A stretch of 64,000 nt of DNA from Pseudacidovorax sp. NFM-22 (GCF_021401245.1 NZ_JACBFY010000011.1:92506-156505); one strand, 5' to 3'; counted from the stretch's first letter, positions 1 through 10,023 are shown. The notes: generated by a model not told the origin, from the letters alone. A program made the numbers and translations.

Positions 1-70
1 CGTACCGCCCTGGGCCGCTGTGATCCGACCATGGTGCGTCGCGCGTAGCGCACCGCGGCTGCCTGCACAT

Positions 71-859
71 TCAGTCCAACGCGAACTCGGCCACCAACGG
101 CAAGTGGTCCGACATGCGCGCCCAGATGCGCCCGCGGGGCACCGACAGCGACATGGGCCGCAGCCCCCGGCCGTAGATGAAGTCCAGCTGCGCCAGCGGC
201 AACCGCGACGGGTAGGTCGCACAGCGCGGCATCACCAGGTCGACCAGGCCCACGTCGTTCATGGCGGGCCGCATGCGCGCGCCCCAGTCATTGAAGTCGC
301 CAGCCACCACCAGCGGCTCGCCGGGGGGCACCTCGCGTTCGATGTAGCGCTGCAGCTGTGCCACCTGCCGCACCCGGCTGCCGCGGATCAGCCCCAGGTG
401 CACGACGATGGCATGCACCGGCTGGCTGCCGAGGGTCACTTCCACGTGCAGCAGGCCGCGCTGTTCGAAGCGGTGGTCGGACATGTCCTCATGGCCATGG
501 CGCACCACCGGCCAGCGCGTGAGCAGCGCATTGCCGTGCTCGCCGTGGCGGGTGTAGGCATTGGTCTCGTAGACGGCCCGGTAGCCCTCAGGGCAAAGGA
601 AGTCGGCCTGCGGCTGCTCCGGCCAGCGGGCGAAGCGGCGCTCGCCCTGGCGGTTGAGCTTGCGCACCTCCTGCAGGCACACCAAGTCGGCATCGAGCTG
701 CTCGACCGCATGGCCCAGGTTGTGGATCTCCAGCCGCCGCGCCGGGCCTACGCCCTGCACGCCCTTGTGGATGTTGTAGGTGGCCACCCTCAGCGTCGAC
801 AGGGCGCCGAACTCGCTTTCGGCCCGCCCGGGATCGCTCGTGGCATGCGCAGCAGTCAT
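71..859 (-). CDS. endonuclease/exonuclease/phosphatase family protein (YbhP-like)
   Basis: A 262-residue metal-dependent phosphoesterase of the EEP fold. Fold landmarks seen are TYNIH at about 27-31, the LQEVR glutamate E64, the GDFND segment at 187-191 (D188, N190) and the terminal SDH (D251, H252). The family includes DNases, sphingomyelinases and phosphoinositide phosphatases, so the substrate is open. The ATG at 859 was chosen because it overlaps the nudB stop by 4 bp (ATGA); the frame stays open further upstream but that part has no EEP similarity. In many proteobacteria a close relative (E. coli YbhP) sits beside the cardiolipin synthase gene clsB, which could start within the first 70 bases of this window, but that part is too short to call. 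No signal peptide is seen. Confidence 0.85.
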   Translation of the reverse strand: MTAAHATSDPGRAESEFGALSTLRVATYNIHKGVQGVGPARRLEIHNLGHAVEQLDADLVCLQEVRKLNRQGERRFARWPEQPQADFLCPEGYRAVYETNAYTRHGEHGNALLTRWPVVRHGHEDMSDHRFEQRGLLHVEVTLGSQPVHAIVVHLGLIRGSRVRQVAQLQRYIEREVPPGEPLVVAGDFNDWGARMRPAMNDVGLVDLVMPRCATYPSRLPLAQLDFIYGRGLRPMSLSVPRGRIWARMSDHLPLVAEFALD

Positions 860-1332
860 GCGCGAAATTGTGGCAGCAGGAGGATGGCTTCCGCGTTGGA
901 AGGGGAAAAGCAGGCGTCGGCCGCCTCGCGCCAGGGCAGCCACTGCCAGGCATCGTGCTCGCGCGGCGCCAGGACGGGCGTGACGGCCTCGGGCACGCAC
1001 AGGCCGAAGAGGTGCTCGGTGTTGCGCGTCACGCCCGGCGCATAGCGGTGCCGCCAGCGGGGATAGATGTCGTAGACGTTCTCGAGGCCCCAGTCCTGCA
1101 GGGGCAGCGGCGTGCCCGGGCCACAGTGGATGCCGGTCTCCTCGGCCACCTCGCGTGCCGCGGTGGCGGCCCAGCTTTCCTCGGGCCAGTCCTTGCTGCC
1201 TGTCACCGACTGCCAGAAGGCCGGCGCGATGCCGGCCCGGCGGATCAGCAGCACCTCCAGCGCCGGCGTGTGGATCACCACCAGCACCGACTGCGGGATC
1301 TTGAAGGCCGGCAGCGTGGCGTCCGTGACCAT
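856..1332 (-). CDS. nudB: dihydroneopterin triphosphate diphosphatase (Nudix hydrolase)
   Basis: A 158-residue Nudix protein. The Nudix box runs from G45 through E51 to REVAEETG (60-67). The N-terminal strand KIPQSVLVVI and the GSKDWPEES stretch are typical of NudB, which removes pyrophosphate from dihydroneopterin triphosphate in folate synthesis. It lies 67 bp downstream of aspS on the same strand, the usual partner in betaproteobacteria, and overlaps the next gene by 4 bp, suggesting coupled translation. The assignment to NudB rather than a general NTP-cleaving Nudix enzyme rests on overall resemblance and the aspS context; the Nudix fold itself is certain. Confidence 0.85.
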   Translation of the reverse strand: MVTDATLPAFKIPQSVLVVIHTPALEVLLIRRAGIAPAFWQSVTGSKDWPEESWAATAAREVAEETGIHCGPGTPLPLQDWGLENVYDIYPRWRHRYAPGVTRNTEHLFGLCVPEAVTPVLAPREHDAWQWLPWREAADACFSPSNAEAILLLPQFRA

Positions 1333-1399
1333 GGTGTGCCAGCCGCTGTGCCCGCCCGCCGCGGACCTGTGCGAAGGACCGCCGCGGCCGGGCTGCGAC

Positions 1400-3208
1400 T
1401 CAGGCGGCAGGTTGCGCGTTGCGCAGGCGGATGTGCAGCTCGCGCAGCTGCTTCTCGTCCACAGCGCTCGGGGCCTGCGTCAGCAGGTCTTGCGCGCGCT
1501 GCGTCTTGGGGAAGGCGATCACGTCGCGGATCGAATCGGCGCCGGTCATCAGCATGACCAGGCGGTCCAGGCCGATGGCGATGCCACCGTGCGGGGGCGC
1601 GCCGTACTGCAGCGCGTCCAGCAGGTAGCCGAACTTCAACTGCGCGTCCTCGGCGGAGATCTTGAGGGCGCGGAACACCTTGCTCTGCACCTCCTCGCGG
1701 TGGATACGCACCGAACCGCCGCCCATCTCGATGCCGTTGAGCACCATGTCGTAGGCCTTGGCCAGGCACTTCTCGGGCGCCGTGTCCATCAGGTCCTCGT
1801 GGCCGTCCTTGGGGCTGGTGAAGGGGTGGTGCACCGCGCTCCAGCGCTGGTTGTCCTCGTCGAACTCGAACATCGGGAAGTCCACCACCCACAGCGGCGC
1901 CCAGCGATCCTCGAACAGGCCGTTCTTGCGGCCGAAGGCGCTCTGGCCGATCTTCACGCGCAGGGCGCCGATGGCGTCGTTGACCACCTTGGCCTTGTCG
2001 GCACCGAAGAAGATCAGGTCGCCGTTGCGCGCGCCGGTGCGGGCGATGATCTCGCCCAGGGCGTTGTCGTCCAGGTTCTTCACGATGGGGCTCTGCAGGC
2101 CTTCGCGCCCCTGCGACCAGTCGTTGACCTTGATGTAGGCCAGGCCCTTGGCGCCGTAGATCTTGACGAACTCGGTGTAGCCGTCGATGTCGCCGCGCGA
2201 CAGGCCGCCCTCCGCCGCGCCGCCGCCGGGCACCCGCAGGGCCACCACGCGGCCGCCGTCCATGTTGGCGGCACCGGAGAAGACCTTGAACTCCACCCGC
2301 TTCATCACCTCGGTCAGCTCGGTGAATTCGAGCTTGACGCGCAGGTCGGGCTTGTCGGAGCCGTACTTGAACATCGCGTCGCCGTAGCTCATGACCGGGA
2401 ACACGCCCAGGTCGATGTCGGCCACGTTGCGGAAGACGTTGCGGATCATGCCCTCGAACATGTCGCGGATCTCGTCCTCGGTGAGGAAGGAGGTCTCGAT
2501 GTCGATCTGCGTGAACTCGGGCTGGCGGTCGGCGCGCAGGTCCTCGTCCCGGAAGCACTTGACGATCTGGTAGTAGCGGTCGTAGCCCGACACCATCAGC
2601 ATCTGCTTGTACAGCTGGGGCGACTGCGGCAGTGCGTAGAAGGCGCCGTCGTGCACGCGGCTGGGCACCAGGTAGTCGCGCGCGCCTTCGGGCGTGGACT
2701 TGCCCAGCATGGGCGTCTCGATGTCGATGAAGCCGTTGGCGTCGAGGAACTTGCGCGCCTCCATCGTCACCTTGTAGCGCGTCATCATGTTCTTCTGCAT
2801 CGCGGGGCGGCGCAGGTCGAGCACGCGGTGCGTGAGGCGCGTGGTCTCGGACAGGTTGTCGTCGTCCAGCAGGAAGGGCGGCGTCACGGAGGGGTTGAGC
2901 ACCTTCAGCTCGTGCGCCAGCACCTCGATCTTGCCGCTCTTGAGGCCGTCGTTGGTGGTGCCCTCGGGCCGAGCGCGGACGATGCCCTTGACCTGCACGC
3001 AGAACTCGTTGCGCAGGCCTTCGGCGGCGGCGAAGGTGGTGGCGCGGTCGGGGTCGCACACCACCTGCACGTAGCCTTCACGGTCGCGCAGGTCGACGAA
3101 GATCACGCCGCCATGGTCACGACGGCGGTTGACCCAGCCGCACAGGGTGACGGTTTCGCCCATCAGGGCTTCGGTCACGAGACCGCAGTAGTGAGAACGC
3201 ATGGCCAT
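1400..3208 (-). CDS. aspS: aspartate--tRNA ligase, probably non-discriminating (Asp/Asn)
   Basis: A 602-residue class IIb aminoacyl-tRNA synthetase. An N-terminal OB-fold anticodon-binding domain (about 3-110) precedes the catalytic core, which carries motif 2 ([14 protein letters not shown], around 222-235), the bacterial GAD insertion domain (about 290-430) and motif 3 ([15 protein letters not shown], near the end). The first ATG has an AGGA Shine-Dalgarno 8 nt upstream; a second ATG lies two codons in. The histidine in RRRDHGG (H32) and the glycine in RARPEG (G83) match residues linked to relaxed tRNA specificity in bacterial AspRS. The enzyme may therefore also charge tRNA-Asn, with GatCAB amidating the product. 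The upstream genes on the same strand are DUF502 and FmdB. Confidence 0.97.
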   Translation of the reverse strand: MAMRSHYCGLVTEALMGETVTLCGWVNRRRDHGGVIFVDLRDREGYVQVVCDPDRATTFAAAEGLRNEFCVQVKGIVRARPEGTTNDGLKSGKIEVLAHELKVLNPSVTPPFLLDDDNLSETTRLTHRVLDLRRPAMQKNMMTRYKVTMEARKFLDANGFIDIETPMLGKSTPEGARDYLVPSRVHDGAFYALPQSPQLYKQMLMVSGYDRYYQIVKCFRDEDLRADRQPEFTQIDIETSFLTEDEIRDMFEGMIRNVFRNVADIDLGVFPVMSYGDAMFKYGSDKPDLRVKLEFTELTEVMKRVEFKVFSGAANMDGGRVVALRVPGGGAAEGGLSRGDIDGYTEFVKIYGAKGLAYIKVNDWSQGREGLQSPIVKNLDDNALGEIIARTGARNGDLIFFGADKAKVVNDAIGALRVKIGQSAFGRKNGLFEDRWAPLWVVDFPMFEFDEDNQRWSAVHHPFTSPKDGHEDLMDTAPEKCLAKAYDMVLNGIEMGGGSVRIHREEVQSKVFRALKISAEDAQLKFGYLLDALQYGAPPHGGIAIGLDRLVMLMTGADSIRDVIAFPKTQRAQDLLTQAPSAVDEKQLRELHIRLRNAQPAA

Positions 3209-3254
3209 GCTTGGATTCCTGCACCCCGCGCGGGGCGCCTTCTTGTTTCTGATC

Positions 3255-3878
3255 TCAGGATTTCTTGGTGGGCAGTGCAGCGGGGCCGCCCGGCACCACC
3301 ACGCCCATCGAGACGATGTACTTCAGCGCCTCGTCGACGCTCATCTTCAGCTCGATGCAGTCGCTGCGGCGGAGCATGACGAAGTAGCCGCCCGTGGGGT
3401 TGGGCGTGGTGGGCACGTACACGCCCAGGTAGTCGCCATGCAGGTGGTTGACCACGTCGCCACCGGGTGCGCCGGTGACGAAGGCGATGGTCCACATGCC
3501 CTCGCGCGGCCACTGCACCAGCACCGCAGTACGGAAGGCATTGCCGCTTTCGGAGAACAGCGTGTCCGAGACCTGCTTGACGCTGGAGTAGATGGAGCGC
3601 ACCACCGGGATGCGGCGCACCAGCGCATCGCCCCAACCCAGCAGCCGCTTGCCAATGAAATTGCTGGCGACGGCACCGACCACCAGCAGAATGGCCAGCG
3701 TGAGCAGCACGCCCAACCCGCGGATGCGGTGGGCGGACAGCCATTCCTGCCAATCCTCGGGCAGCAGCCACAAGGTCTGGTCGAGGGTGCCGACGATCCA
3801 GTTGAGCACGCCCAGGGTCACGGCCAGAGGCACGATGACCAGGAGGCCGGACAGGAGCCACTTGCGCAGGGCGAGCAT
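3255..3878 (-). CDS. DUF502 family inner-membrane protein
   Basis: A 207-residue membrane protein. Two hydrophobic segments are visible (about 8-29 and 55-76), followed by a conserved cytoplasmic region containing [20 protein letters not shown], a hallmark of the DUF502 family. The C-terminal half ([17 protein letters not shown] and the [14 protein letters not shown] stretch) is also typical. Its biochemical role is unknown. The ATG at 3878 was chosen because family homology starts at [11 protein letters not shown]; upstream codons are Arg/His-rich and read as non-coding. It sits between the FmdB gene (22 bp away) and aspS (46 bp away), all on one strand, so the three are probably cotranscribed. 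Confidence 0.85.
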   Translation of the reverse strand: MLALRKWLLSGLLVIVPLAVTLGVLNWIVGTLDQTLWLLPEDWQEWLSAHRIRGLGVLLTLAILLVVGAVASNFIGKRLLGWGDALVRRIPVVRSIYSSVKQVSDTLFSESGNAFRTAVLVQWPREGMWTIAFVTGAPGGDVVNHLHGDYLGVYVPTTPNPTGGYFVMLRRSDCIELKMSVDEALKYIVSMGVVVPGGPAALPTKKS

Positions 3879-3900
3879 GGTGCGGTGTGCGAGGCGAGAG

Positions 3901-4239
3901 TCAGTCGGCCTTGGCAGCGGGTGCCGGGGCCGGTGCGGGCGCCGCAGGGGCCGGCGACGCCGCAGCAGGTGCAGCCGCTGGTGCGGGTGCAGCGGCATCG
4001 CCACTGGCGAGGGCCGGGGCCGGGGCGCTGCCGCCGGACTTGCCGGTGTTGGAGCCGCCCTCGCGGAAGTCGGTGACGTACCAGCCGGAGCCCTTGAGCT
4101 GGAAGCCGGCGGCGGTCAATTGCTTGCTGAACGAGGCCGCACCGCAGGAAGGGCAGACGGTGAGCGGCGCATCCGACATCTTCTGCAGCACATCCTTGGC
4201 AAAGCCGCAGGCGCTGCATTTGTAGGCGTAGATGGGCAT
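3901..4239 (-). CDS. FmdB-type zinc ribbon protein with Ala/Pro-rich tail
   Basis: A 112-residue protein opening with the FmdB/CxxC zinc ribbon: MPIYAYKC, cysteines C8, C11, C29 and C32. The body (to about residue 62) resembles the many small FmdB regulatory-family proteins of proteobacteria. Residues 70-110 are an almost pure Ala/Pro/Ser/Lys tail, likely disordered. The precise role is unknown; the first FmdB was described as a putative regulator of formamidase. It is the first gene of the apparent fmdB / DUF502 / aspS transcription unit. Confidence 0.85.
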   Translation of the reverse strand: MPIYAYKCSACGFAKDVLQKMSDAPLTVCPSCGAASFSKQLTAAGFQLKGSGWYVTDFREGGSNTGKSGGSAPAPALASGDAAAPAPAAAPAAASPAPAAPAPAPAPAAKAD

Positions 4240-4363
4240 GGAAAAAGCTGCTGGAAAGACGTGAAACGGGCGGCCGGCGGCCGCCGCGCAAAGCCCGCGA
4301 TTATAGGCACCGACCCCGGGCTTTCCCCAGCCTGGGGTGGCGAGGGCCAGCGCCTGCAGCGCC

Positions 4364-5806
4364 TTATTCGCCAGCCAGCATCCGGTGCGGCATACGCCGG
4401 TTGGCCACCCACTGCGGCAGCAGGGAACCGACAACCATGCCCGCCGCGGAGGCCAGCACGCCGGCCAGCTGCGCCGGGAACACCTCGCCCCACGGCAGCG
4501 CCAGGCCGGCCAGCCAGACGCCCACGCCCAGCAGCACGGCGGCCACGGCACCTTGCGTGGTAGCCCGGTTCCAGTAGAGGCCGAAGACCAGCGGCACGAA
4601 GGCGCCGACCAACGGCACCTGGTAGGCGCCGGACACCAGTTCGTAGATCGAGGTGCCCTGCATGCGGATGGCGTAGGCCAGCACCGCCCCACTGAACACC
4701 AGCACGGTGATGCGCATGGTGCGCAGGTTCTCCCGGTCCGTGCCCTGGGGGCGGAACTGGCGCCAGATGTTCTCGGTGAAGGTCACGCTGGGTGCCAGCA
4801 GCGTCGCCGACGCGGTGGACTTGATGGCCGACAGCAGCGCGCCGAAGAAGAAGACCTGCATGACGAAGGGCATCTTCTCCATCACCAGCGTCGGCAGCAC
4901 CTTCTGCGGATCCTCCTTGAGCAGCGCCGTCGTCTGCTCAGGCATGATGATCAGCGCACTCGCCACCAGGAACATGGGCACGGCCGCGAAGAGGATGTAG
5001 GCCACGCCGCCGATCACCGGGCCGCGCGTGGCGGCCTTGGTGCTGTTGGCCGACATCACCCGCTGGAACACGTCCTGCTGCGGAATGGAGCCCAGCATCA
5101 TCGTGATGGCCGCAGCGAAGAAGAAGACGATGTCGTGCCAGCTCGGCTCGGGCCAGAACTTGAAGAGCTCCTTGCTCGCCGCCAGGTCGATCACCTTGTC
5201 GGCGCCGCCGGCCATGTTGCCGGCGAAGACCGCGATGATCGACAGGCCCGCCACCAGGATGATCATCTGCACGAAGTCGGTGACGGCCACCGACCACATG
5301 CCGCCGAAGAGCGTGTACGCCAGGATCGAGATCACGCCGATCACCATGCCCCAGGGCACGCTCACCGCGCCGCCAGACAGCAGGTTGAACACCAGCCCCA
5401 GCGCCGTGACTTGCGCCGACACCCAGCCCAGGTAGCTCAGCATGATGATCAGCGAACACACCACCTCGATGAAACGGCCGTAGCGCTCGCGGTAGTAGTC
5501 GCTGATGGTCAGCAGCGTCATGCGGTAGAGCTTGCCGGCGAAGAACAGGCCCACCAGGATCAGGCAGGTGCCGGCGCCGAAGGGGTCTTCCACCACGCCG
5601 CCCAGGCCGCCCTCGATGAACTTGGCCGGGATGCCCAGCACCGTCTCCGACCCGAACCAGGTGGCGAAGGTGGTGGTCACGATCATGAACAACGGCAGAT
5701 GCCGGCCGGCGATCGCGAAGTCGGTCGTGTTCTTCACCCGCCGGGCCGCATACAGGCCGATGCCGATGGTGACCAGCAGGTAGACGATGACCAGTGACAG
5801 CAGCAC
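4364..5806 (-). CDS. sodium:solute symporter (SSS family)
   Basis: A 480-residue polytopic transporter with about 13 hydrophobic segments. It has the SSS landmarks near the N-terminus: the TTDFAIAGRHLP segment, TTFATWFGSETVLG, and ISDYYRERYG after TM3. The core continues with GGMWSVAVTDFVQM and SIPQQDVFQRVMSANS. Members couple Na+ entry to uptake of organic acids, amino acids or sugars; the substrate cannot be read from sequence. The start is GTG at 5806, with an AGGAG Shine-Dalgarno 9 nt upstream. It lies 60 bp downstream of ubiB on the same strand and might be the last gene of that unit. Confidence 0.88.
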   Translation of the reverse strand: MLLSLVIVYLLVTIGIGLYAARRVKNTTDFAIAGRHLPLFMIVTTTFATWFGSETVLGIPAKFIEGGLGGVVEDPFGAGTCLILVGLFFAGKLYRMTLLTISDYYRERYGRFIEVVCSLIIMLSYLGWVSAQVTALGLVFNLLSGGAVSVPWGMVIGVISILAYTLFGGMWSVAVTDFVQMIILVAGLSIIAVFAGNMAGGADKVIDLAASKELFKFWPEPSWHDIVFFFAAAITMMLGSIPQQDVFQRVMSANSTKAATRGPVIGGVAYILFAAVPMFLVASALIIMPEQTTALLKEDPQKVLPTLVMEKMPFVMQVFFFGALLSAIKSTASATLLAPSVTFTENIWRQFRPQGTDRENLRTMRITVLVFSGAVLAYAIRMQGTSIYELVSGAYQVPLVGAFVPLVFGLYWNRATTQGAVAAVLLGVGVWLAGLALPWGEVFPAQLAGVLASAAGMVVGSLLPQWVANRRMPHRMLAGE

Positions 5807-5866
5807 GACGGGTTCTCCTCGAGAAAGGCTTGTTGTTGGAACCGGAAGGAAGAGGCGGGAAAGTGC

Positions 5867-7432
5867 TCAGAGCCAGTGCAGCCGCGGCAGCACCTGCATG
5901 ACCAGCACGCCCAATACAAAACCCGTGCCACCCCAGATCACGGCCTGCAGCAGACGGTGGGTGCGCTTGTGGGCGGCCAGCAGTTCCTGCAGCTCGCGGC
6001 GGTCGTCGCCGGGACGCTGCGCCAGGTAGTCGTGCAGCAGGCGCGGCAGCTGCGGCAGCAGCTTGGCGTAGCGCGGGCCCTCGGCGCGCAGCTGCTCCCA
6101 CAGCTTGTGCGGGCCGATCTGGTCGGCCATCCACTTCTCGAGGAAGGGCTTGGCCGTGGCCCACAGGTCCAGCTCCGGGTCGAGCTGGCGGCCGAGGCCC
6201 TCGATGTTGAGCAGCGTCTTCTGCAGCAGCACCAGCTGCGGCTGGATCTCGACATGAAAGCGGCGCGAGGTCTGGAACAGGCGCATCAGCACCATGCCCA
6301 GCGAGATCTGCCGCAGCGGCCGGTCGAAGTAGGGCTCGCACACCGTGCGGATGGCGGCCTCCAGCTCGTCGATGCGCGTGCCCGGGGGCACCCAGCCGCT
6401 TTCCAGGTGCAGCTCGGCCACGCGCTTGTAGTCGCGGCGGAAGAAGGCAGCGAAGTTCTGCGCCAGGTATTCCTTGTCGGACTCGGTGAGCGTGCCCACG
6501 ATGCCGAAATCCAGCGCGATATAGCGGCCGAAGGTCTCCGGCGCCAGGCTCACCTGGATGTTGCCCGGGTGCATGTCGCCGTGGAAGAAGCCGTCGCGGA
6601 ACACCTGGGTGAAGAAGATGGTCACGCCGTCGCGGGCCAGCTTCTTGATGTCCACGCCGGCCGCACGGATGCGGTCGAGCTGGGCGATGGGCACGCCCTT
6701 CATGCGCTCCATCACCATCACTTCGGGATGGCACCAGTCCCAGAACATCTCGGGGATCAGGAGCATGTCGAGCTTGGCCATGTTGCGGCGCAGCTGGGCG
6801 GCATTGGCCGCCTCGCGCACCAGGTCCAGCTCGTCGTGCAGGTACTTGTCGAACTCGGCCACCACCTGCCGCGGCTTCAGCCGCTTGCCGTCGGCCGACA
6901 GGCCCTCGACCCAGCCGGCCATCATGGCCATCAGCTCCAGGTCCTTGTCGATGACCTTGCGCATGCCCGGGCGCAGCACCTTGACGGCGACTTCGCGCAG
7001 GCTGCCGTCGGGCAGGCGCAGCGTGGCGAAGTGCACCTGCGCGATGGAGGCACTCGCCACCGGCGTGGTGTCGAACTGCTCGAAGATCTCGGCGATGGGC
7101 CGGCGGAAGGCACGCTCGATGGTGGCCACGGCGATGGCCGAGTCGAAGGGCGGCACACGGTCCTGCAGCCAGGCCAGCTCATCGGCGATGTCGGGCGGCA
7201 GCAGGTCGCGCCGCGTGGACAGCACCTGGCCGAACTTGACGAAGATCGGGCCCAGGCTTTCGAGTGCCTCGCGCAGGCGCTGGCCACGCGGTGCTTCCAG
7301 ACGCCGTCCCAGCGTCAGGATGCGCGCCAGCCGGCGGATCAGCGGATTCTGGAAGCTGGTGAGGACGAGCTCGTCCAGGCCGTAGCGCAGTGCGACCCAG
7401 ACGATGAAGAAGCCGCGGGCGATGCGCCTCAT
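5867..7432 (-). CDS. ubiB: ubiquinone biosynthesis regulatory kinase-like protein
   Basis: A 521-residue atypical kinase-like protein (ABC1/ADCK/UbiB family) needed for ubiquinone synthesis. The diagnostic KxGQ motif is KFGQ at 66-69, the alanine-rich nucleotide loop is ASASIAQVH (around 128-136), and the HGDMHPGNI and ALDFG catalytic-loop and metal motifs follow. The C-terminus has a hydrophobic anchor ([18 protein letters not shown]). It overlaps the ubiJ stop by 4 bp, so translation is probably coupled. UbiB is thought to use ATP hydrolysis to help extract lipid intermediates for the Ubi complex rather than act as a protein kinase. Confidence 0.96.
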   Translation of the reverse strand: MRRIARGFFIVWVALRYGLDELVLTSFQNPLIRRLARILTLGRRLEAPRGQRLREALESLGPIFVKFGQVLSTRRDLLPPDIADELAWLQDRVPPFDSAIAVATIERAFRRPIAEIFEQFDTTPVASASIAQVHFATLRLPDGSLREVAVKVLRPGMRKVIDKDLELMAMMAGWVEGLSADGKRLKPRQVVAEFDKYLHDELDLVREAANAAQLRRNMAKLDMLLIPEMFWDWCHPEVMVMERMKGVPIAQLDRIRAAGVDIKKLARDGVTIFFTQVFRDGFFHGDMHPGNIQVSLAPETFGRYIALDFGIVGTLTESDKEYLAQNFAAFFRRDYKRVAELHLESGWVPPGTRIDELEAAIRTVCEPYFDRPLRQISLGMVLMRLFQTSRRFHVEIQPQLVLLQKTLLNIEGLGRQLDPELDLWATAKPFLEKWMADQIGPHKLWEQLRAEGPRYAKLLPQLPRLLHDYLAQRPGDDRRELQELLAAHKRTHRLLQAVIWGGTGFVLGVLVMQVLPRLHWL

Positions 7433-7983
7433 TCGGCGCTGCCGCCGGAAGACCGCGGCCGTGCGGCGCGGTCCACGAACTGGCGCAGCGCGCCAGCCAC
7501 CTTGCGGGCCGCATTGCCCACGGCGTGGGCCGGCGCATCGCCGATCAGGCGCGCCAGGTCGTCCTCGACGTCCCAGCGCACGTGGTCGACCAGCCAGTTG
7601 ACCTCGGCCGCGAGCTGCACGTCGCCCTCGATCTCGACCTTGGGCTTGTCGCCGCGCAACTGGGCGCCGGCCAGGGCGAAGGGCGAGGTCTCGGTGATGG
7701 TCAGCGTCAGATCAGGCAGGGCCGCCTCGGGCGCCACGTCGAGCAGGCCGGCCGGCGTGGCGACCAGGCGCATGTGCATCGTGCGCCAGCGGAAGAGCAC
7801 CACCCGCCCCTTCTGCCGCGCCAGGCGGTCCTGCGCCTCGGGCTCCTGCTGCAGCACGTGATTCAGGAAGAGCACGGCACGGTGCTGGACCTCGTGGATG
7901 GCCCAGGCGGGGGGCTGCAGGCGCTCGCCGATGCGCTCGAACAGCGATTCCACAAAAGCAAATGGGGACGATGGTGTGACCAT
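7429..7983 (-). CDS. ubiJ: ubiquinone biosynthesis accessory factor, SCP2 lipid-binding domain
   Basis: A 184-residue protein whose N-terminal two-thirds form an SCP2-like sterol/lipid carrier domain ([20 protein letters not shown], then [12 protein letters not shown]), with a C-terminal helical region. In E. coli UbiJ binds ubiquinone intermediates through its SCP2 domain and scaffolds the soluble Ubi complex with UbiK. The ATG at 7983 was taken as the start because homology begins at [10 protein letters not shown]; the preceding in-frame codons are poorly conserved in character. It lies between the Tim44-like gene and ubiB. Confidence 0.88.
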   Translation of the reverse strand: MVTPSSPFAFVESLFERIGERLQPPAWAIHEVQHRAVLFLNHVLQQEPEAQDRLARQKGRVVLFRWRTMHMRLVATPAGLLDVAPEAALPDLTLTITETSPFALAGAQLRGDKPKVEIEGDVQLAAEVNWLVDHVRWDVEDDLARLIGDAPAHAVGNAARKVAGALRQFVDRAARPRSSGGSAE

Positions 7984-8052
7984 GTCCCCATTATCTGGTG
8001 GCGGGCCGCTGCGGAAGCAGAAACCCGGGCCCGTCCCACGGGCCAATACGTC

Positions 8053-9069
8053 TTATTGGAGCGCCTGCACGCCAGCCACGAGCCAGCCGCCGCCATGGGC
8101 GGGCTTGCTCATGTTCCAGACCTCGCGGAAGGGGCTGGGGCCCGCCGAGTCGTCCTCGCGGATCATGCCGGAGAACTCCACGCTGGCAAGGTAGACGTCG
8201 GGCATCTCCTCGATGCCCAGCAGCTTGGCGTCGAGCATCACCACTTCCGTCTTGTTGGGACGGCCGCCGGAGCTGCGCTCGCGCTCCTCCAGCTGGGTGC
8301 GGATCTCTTCGACCATGCTGTCGGTCATCATGGAACGCAGCGCCGGGATGTCGGCACGGTCCCAGGCATGCTGCAGCGTCACGAAGTTGCGCTTGGCCGC
8401 AGCCAGGAAGCCCTCCGCATCGAAGCCGTCCGGCACGCCCCAGCCCTGGGCCCCTTGGAGGGCCGAGCCGATGCTCACGCCGGTCGCACCGGCCAGGGTC
8501 GAAGCCGACCCTGCGTTGCCACCCGCGGCCGAGCCGTCGAAGGCCGCCTGCTGACGCTCCCACGGACGGGCCGACGCGTCATTGCCGACGTTGTTCGGGC
8601 TGTAGCTGCGCGGCATGCTCGGCGAACCGGCTGCGCCAGCGCCCTGCATGGCCAGTTGGCCAGCGGCGCCGCGCGAGCGGTTGCTCAGCACGCGCCAGAT
8701 CACCACGGCAGCAAGGACCAGCAGCGCGATCAGCAGGAAGTTGCCGAAGGCGGCGCCCAGGCCCAGCGAATTGGCCAGCCAGGCCAGGCCCAGGCCGGCT
8801 GCGATGCCGCCCAGGATGCCGGCCCAGGGCCGCTTGGGCGCCGCCTGCGCCGCGCCGGCCGGCGTCCCCGGCCTGGCGGCGGGCGCCGCGTTGGTCGCGT
8901 TCTGGGTCGGGGCGCCCGGTGCGGCCGTCGGCGCGGCCTCACGCTGCGTCACGTTGTTGGACTGCCGCCCCATCGACTTGCCCCCACCGAGCCGCTTGGC
9001 GTCGGCGTCCAGGCTCACGACGGCCATCGACGCACACACCAGCAGCACGGCCCACAGATTTCGCTTCAT
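8053..9069 (-). CDS. Tim44-like domain protein, exported or membrane-anchored
   Basis: A 338-residue protein with a hydrophobic N-terminal signal (residues 3-20, then DADAKRLGGGKSMGRQS). A low-complexity Ala/Pro/Gln linker (about 35-75) follows, then a hydrophobic stretch with two segments (about 80-125) and a C-terminal Tim44-like domain (about 200-338: FLAAAKRNFVTLQHAWDRAD, SMMTDSMVEEIRTQLEER). The domain is found in mitochondrial Tim44 and many alphaproteobacterial and betaproteobacterial proteins and can contact membranes; the bacterial function is not established. It sits between ubiE (132 bp upstream) and ubiJ (69 bp downstream) on the same strand. Confidence 0.87.
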   Translation of the reverse strand: MKRNLWAVLLVCASMAVVSLDADAKRLGGGKSMGRQSNNVTQREAAPTAAPGAPTQNATNAAPAARPGTPAGAAQAAPKRPWAGILGGIAAGLGLAWLANSLGLGAAFGNFLLIALLVLAAVVIWRVLSNRSRGAAGQLAMQGAGAAGSPSMPRSYSPNNVGNDASARPWERQQAAFDGSAAGGNAGSASTLAGATGVSIGSALQGAQGWGVPDGFDAEGFLAAAKRNFVTLQHAWDRADIPALRSMMTDSMVEEIRTQLEERERSSGGRPNKTEVVMLDAKLLGIEEMPDVYLASVEFSGMIREDDSAGPSPFREVWNMSKPAHGGGWLVAGVQALQ

Positions 9070-9167
9070 CGTCCAGTCTCCTTCCGGATACGAAACATCA
9101 GTTTCAGATCGACTCGTAGTTCTCTTGTTGTGTGAATAGCGAGCACGCTACTCCCCTTGCACCTGAC

Positions 9168-9186
9168 GGCCGCATGCAATGCGGCC
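9168..9186 (-). terminator. perfect hairpin just after ubiE
   Basis: An 8-bp perfect stem (GGCCGCAT / ATGCGGCC) with a 3-nt loop lies 15 bp downstream of the ubiE stop. No U-run follows on the minus strand, so it may be an RNA-stabilising 3' hairpin or a weak terminator rather than a classic intrinsic terminator. Confidence 0.35.
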
Positions 9187-9201
9187 GGGCCGGTCAGCCC
9201 C

Positions 9202-9933
9202 TCAGCACTTGATTCCAACATGCAGGGCGACCACGCCACCCGTCATGTTGTGATAGTCCACATGTCCGAAACCGCCCTCTTTCATGAGGGTCTTGAGCGA
9301 CTCCTGGTCCGGATGCATCCGGATGGACTCGGCCAGATAGCGGTAGCTGGCGTCGTCGCCCGCCACCGCCTTGCCCAGGCGCGGCAGCACGTTGAAGGAA
9401 TACCAGTCGTAGGCCTTGCGCAGCGGCTGGGCCACCTGCGAGAACTCCAGCACCAGCAGCTTGCCGCGCGGACGCAGCACGCGGTTCATCTCCTTGAGCG
9501 CGGCGTCCTTGTGCGTCATGTTGCGCAGGCCGAAGGCCACGGTGACGACGTCGAAATGGTTGTCGGGAAAGGGCAGCTTCTCGGCATCGCAGACCGTGGT
9601 GGGCAGCACCACGCCGGCATCGAGCAGGCGCTCGCGGCCGGTGCGCAGCATGGCCTCGTTGATGTCGGTGTGCACCACCTGGCCGCTGCGGCCCACCTTC
9701 TTGGCGAAGGCCAGTGCGAGGTCGCCGGTGCCGCCGGCGATGTCCAGCACCTTCGAGCCTTCGCGCACGTTCGCGACCATCACGGTGTACGCCTTCCATG
9801 CCCGGTGCAGACCCATGGACATGAGGTCGTTCATCAGGTCGTAGCGCGGGGCCACGGAATCGAACACGCCGCGCACGCGGCGCGCCTTGTCGCTTTCGTC
9901 GACGGTCTCGAAACCGAAGTGGGTGGAAGTCAT
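9202..9933 (-). CDS. ubiE: ubiquinone/menaquinone C-methyltransferase
   Basis: A 243-residue SAM-dependent methyltransferase. It has the UbiE signatures [21 protein letters not shown] (about 25-45) and the [15 protein letters not shown] post-motif; the SAM site is [12 protein letters not shown]. It methylates the quinone ring at C2. The ATG at 9933 was selected because conserved sequence begins at [17 protein letters not shown]; 21 upstream in-frame codons lack family character. It heads a minus-strand run of quinone genes (Tim44-like, ubiJ, ubiB). Confidence 0.97.
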   Translation of the reverse strand: MTSTHFGFETVDESDKARRVRGVFDSVAPRYDLMNDLMSMGLHRAWKAYTVMVANVREGSKVLDIAGGTGDLALAFAKKVGRSGQVVHTDINEAMLRTGRERLLDAGVVLPTTVCDAEKLPFPDNHFDVVTVAFGLRNMTHKDAALKEMNRVLRPRGKLLVLEFSQVAQPLRKAYDWYSFNVLPRLGKAVAGDDASYRYLAESIRMHPDQESLKTLMKEGGFGHVDYHNMTGGVVALHVGIKC

Positions 9934-10023
9934 GGGTCCGATGTTAGGCGGATCGCCCGGCCTTCCGGCCGACGACCCTTGACATGCGGCGGACATTCGC
10001 GCAAAGCGCGAAGCGCCCGGCGC

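Noticed and set aside
1..70. Possible start of a minus-strand cardiolipin synthase (clsB-like) gene
   Set aside because: Only about 20 codons lie in the window and none shows a recognisable motif; the idea comes only from gene order in other bacteria.
1112..3379. Long open frame antisense to aspS
   Set aside because: Composition is His/Val/Arg/Ala-rich with no family resemblance; it follows from GC bias opposite a strongly supported gene.
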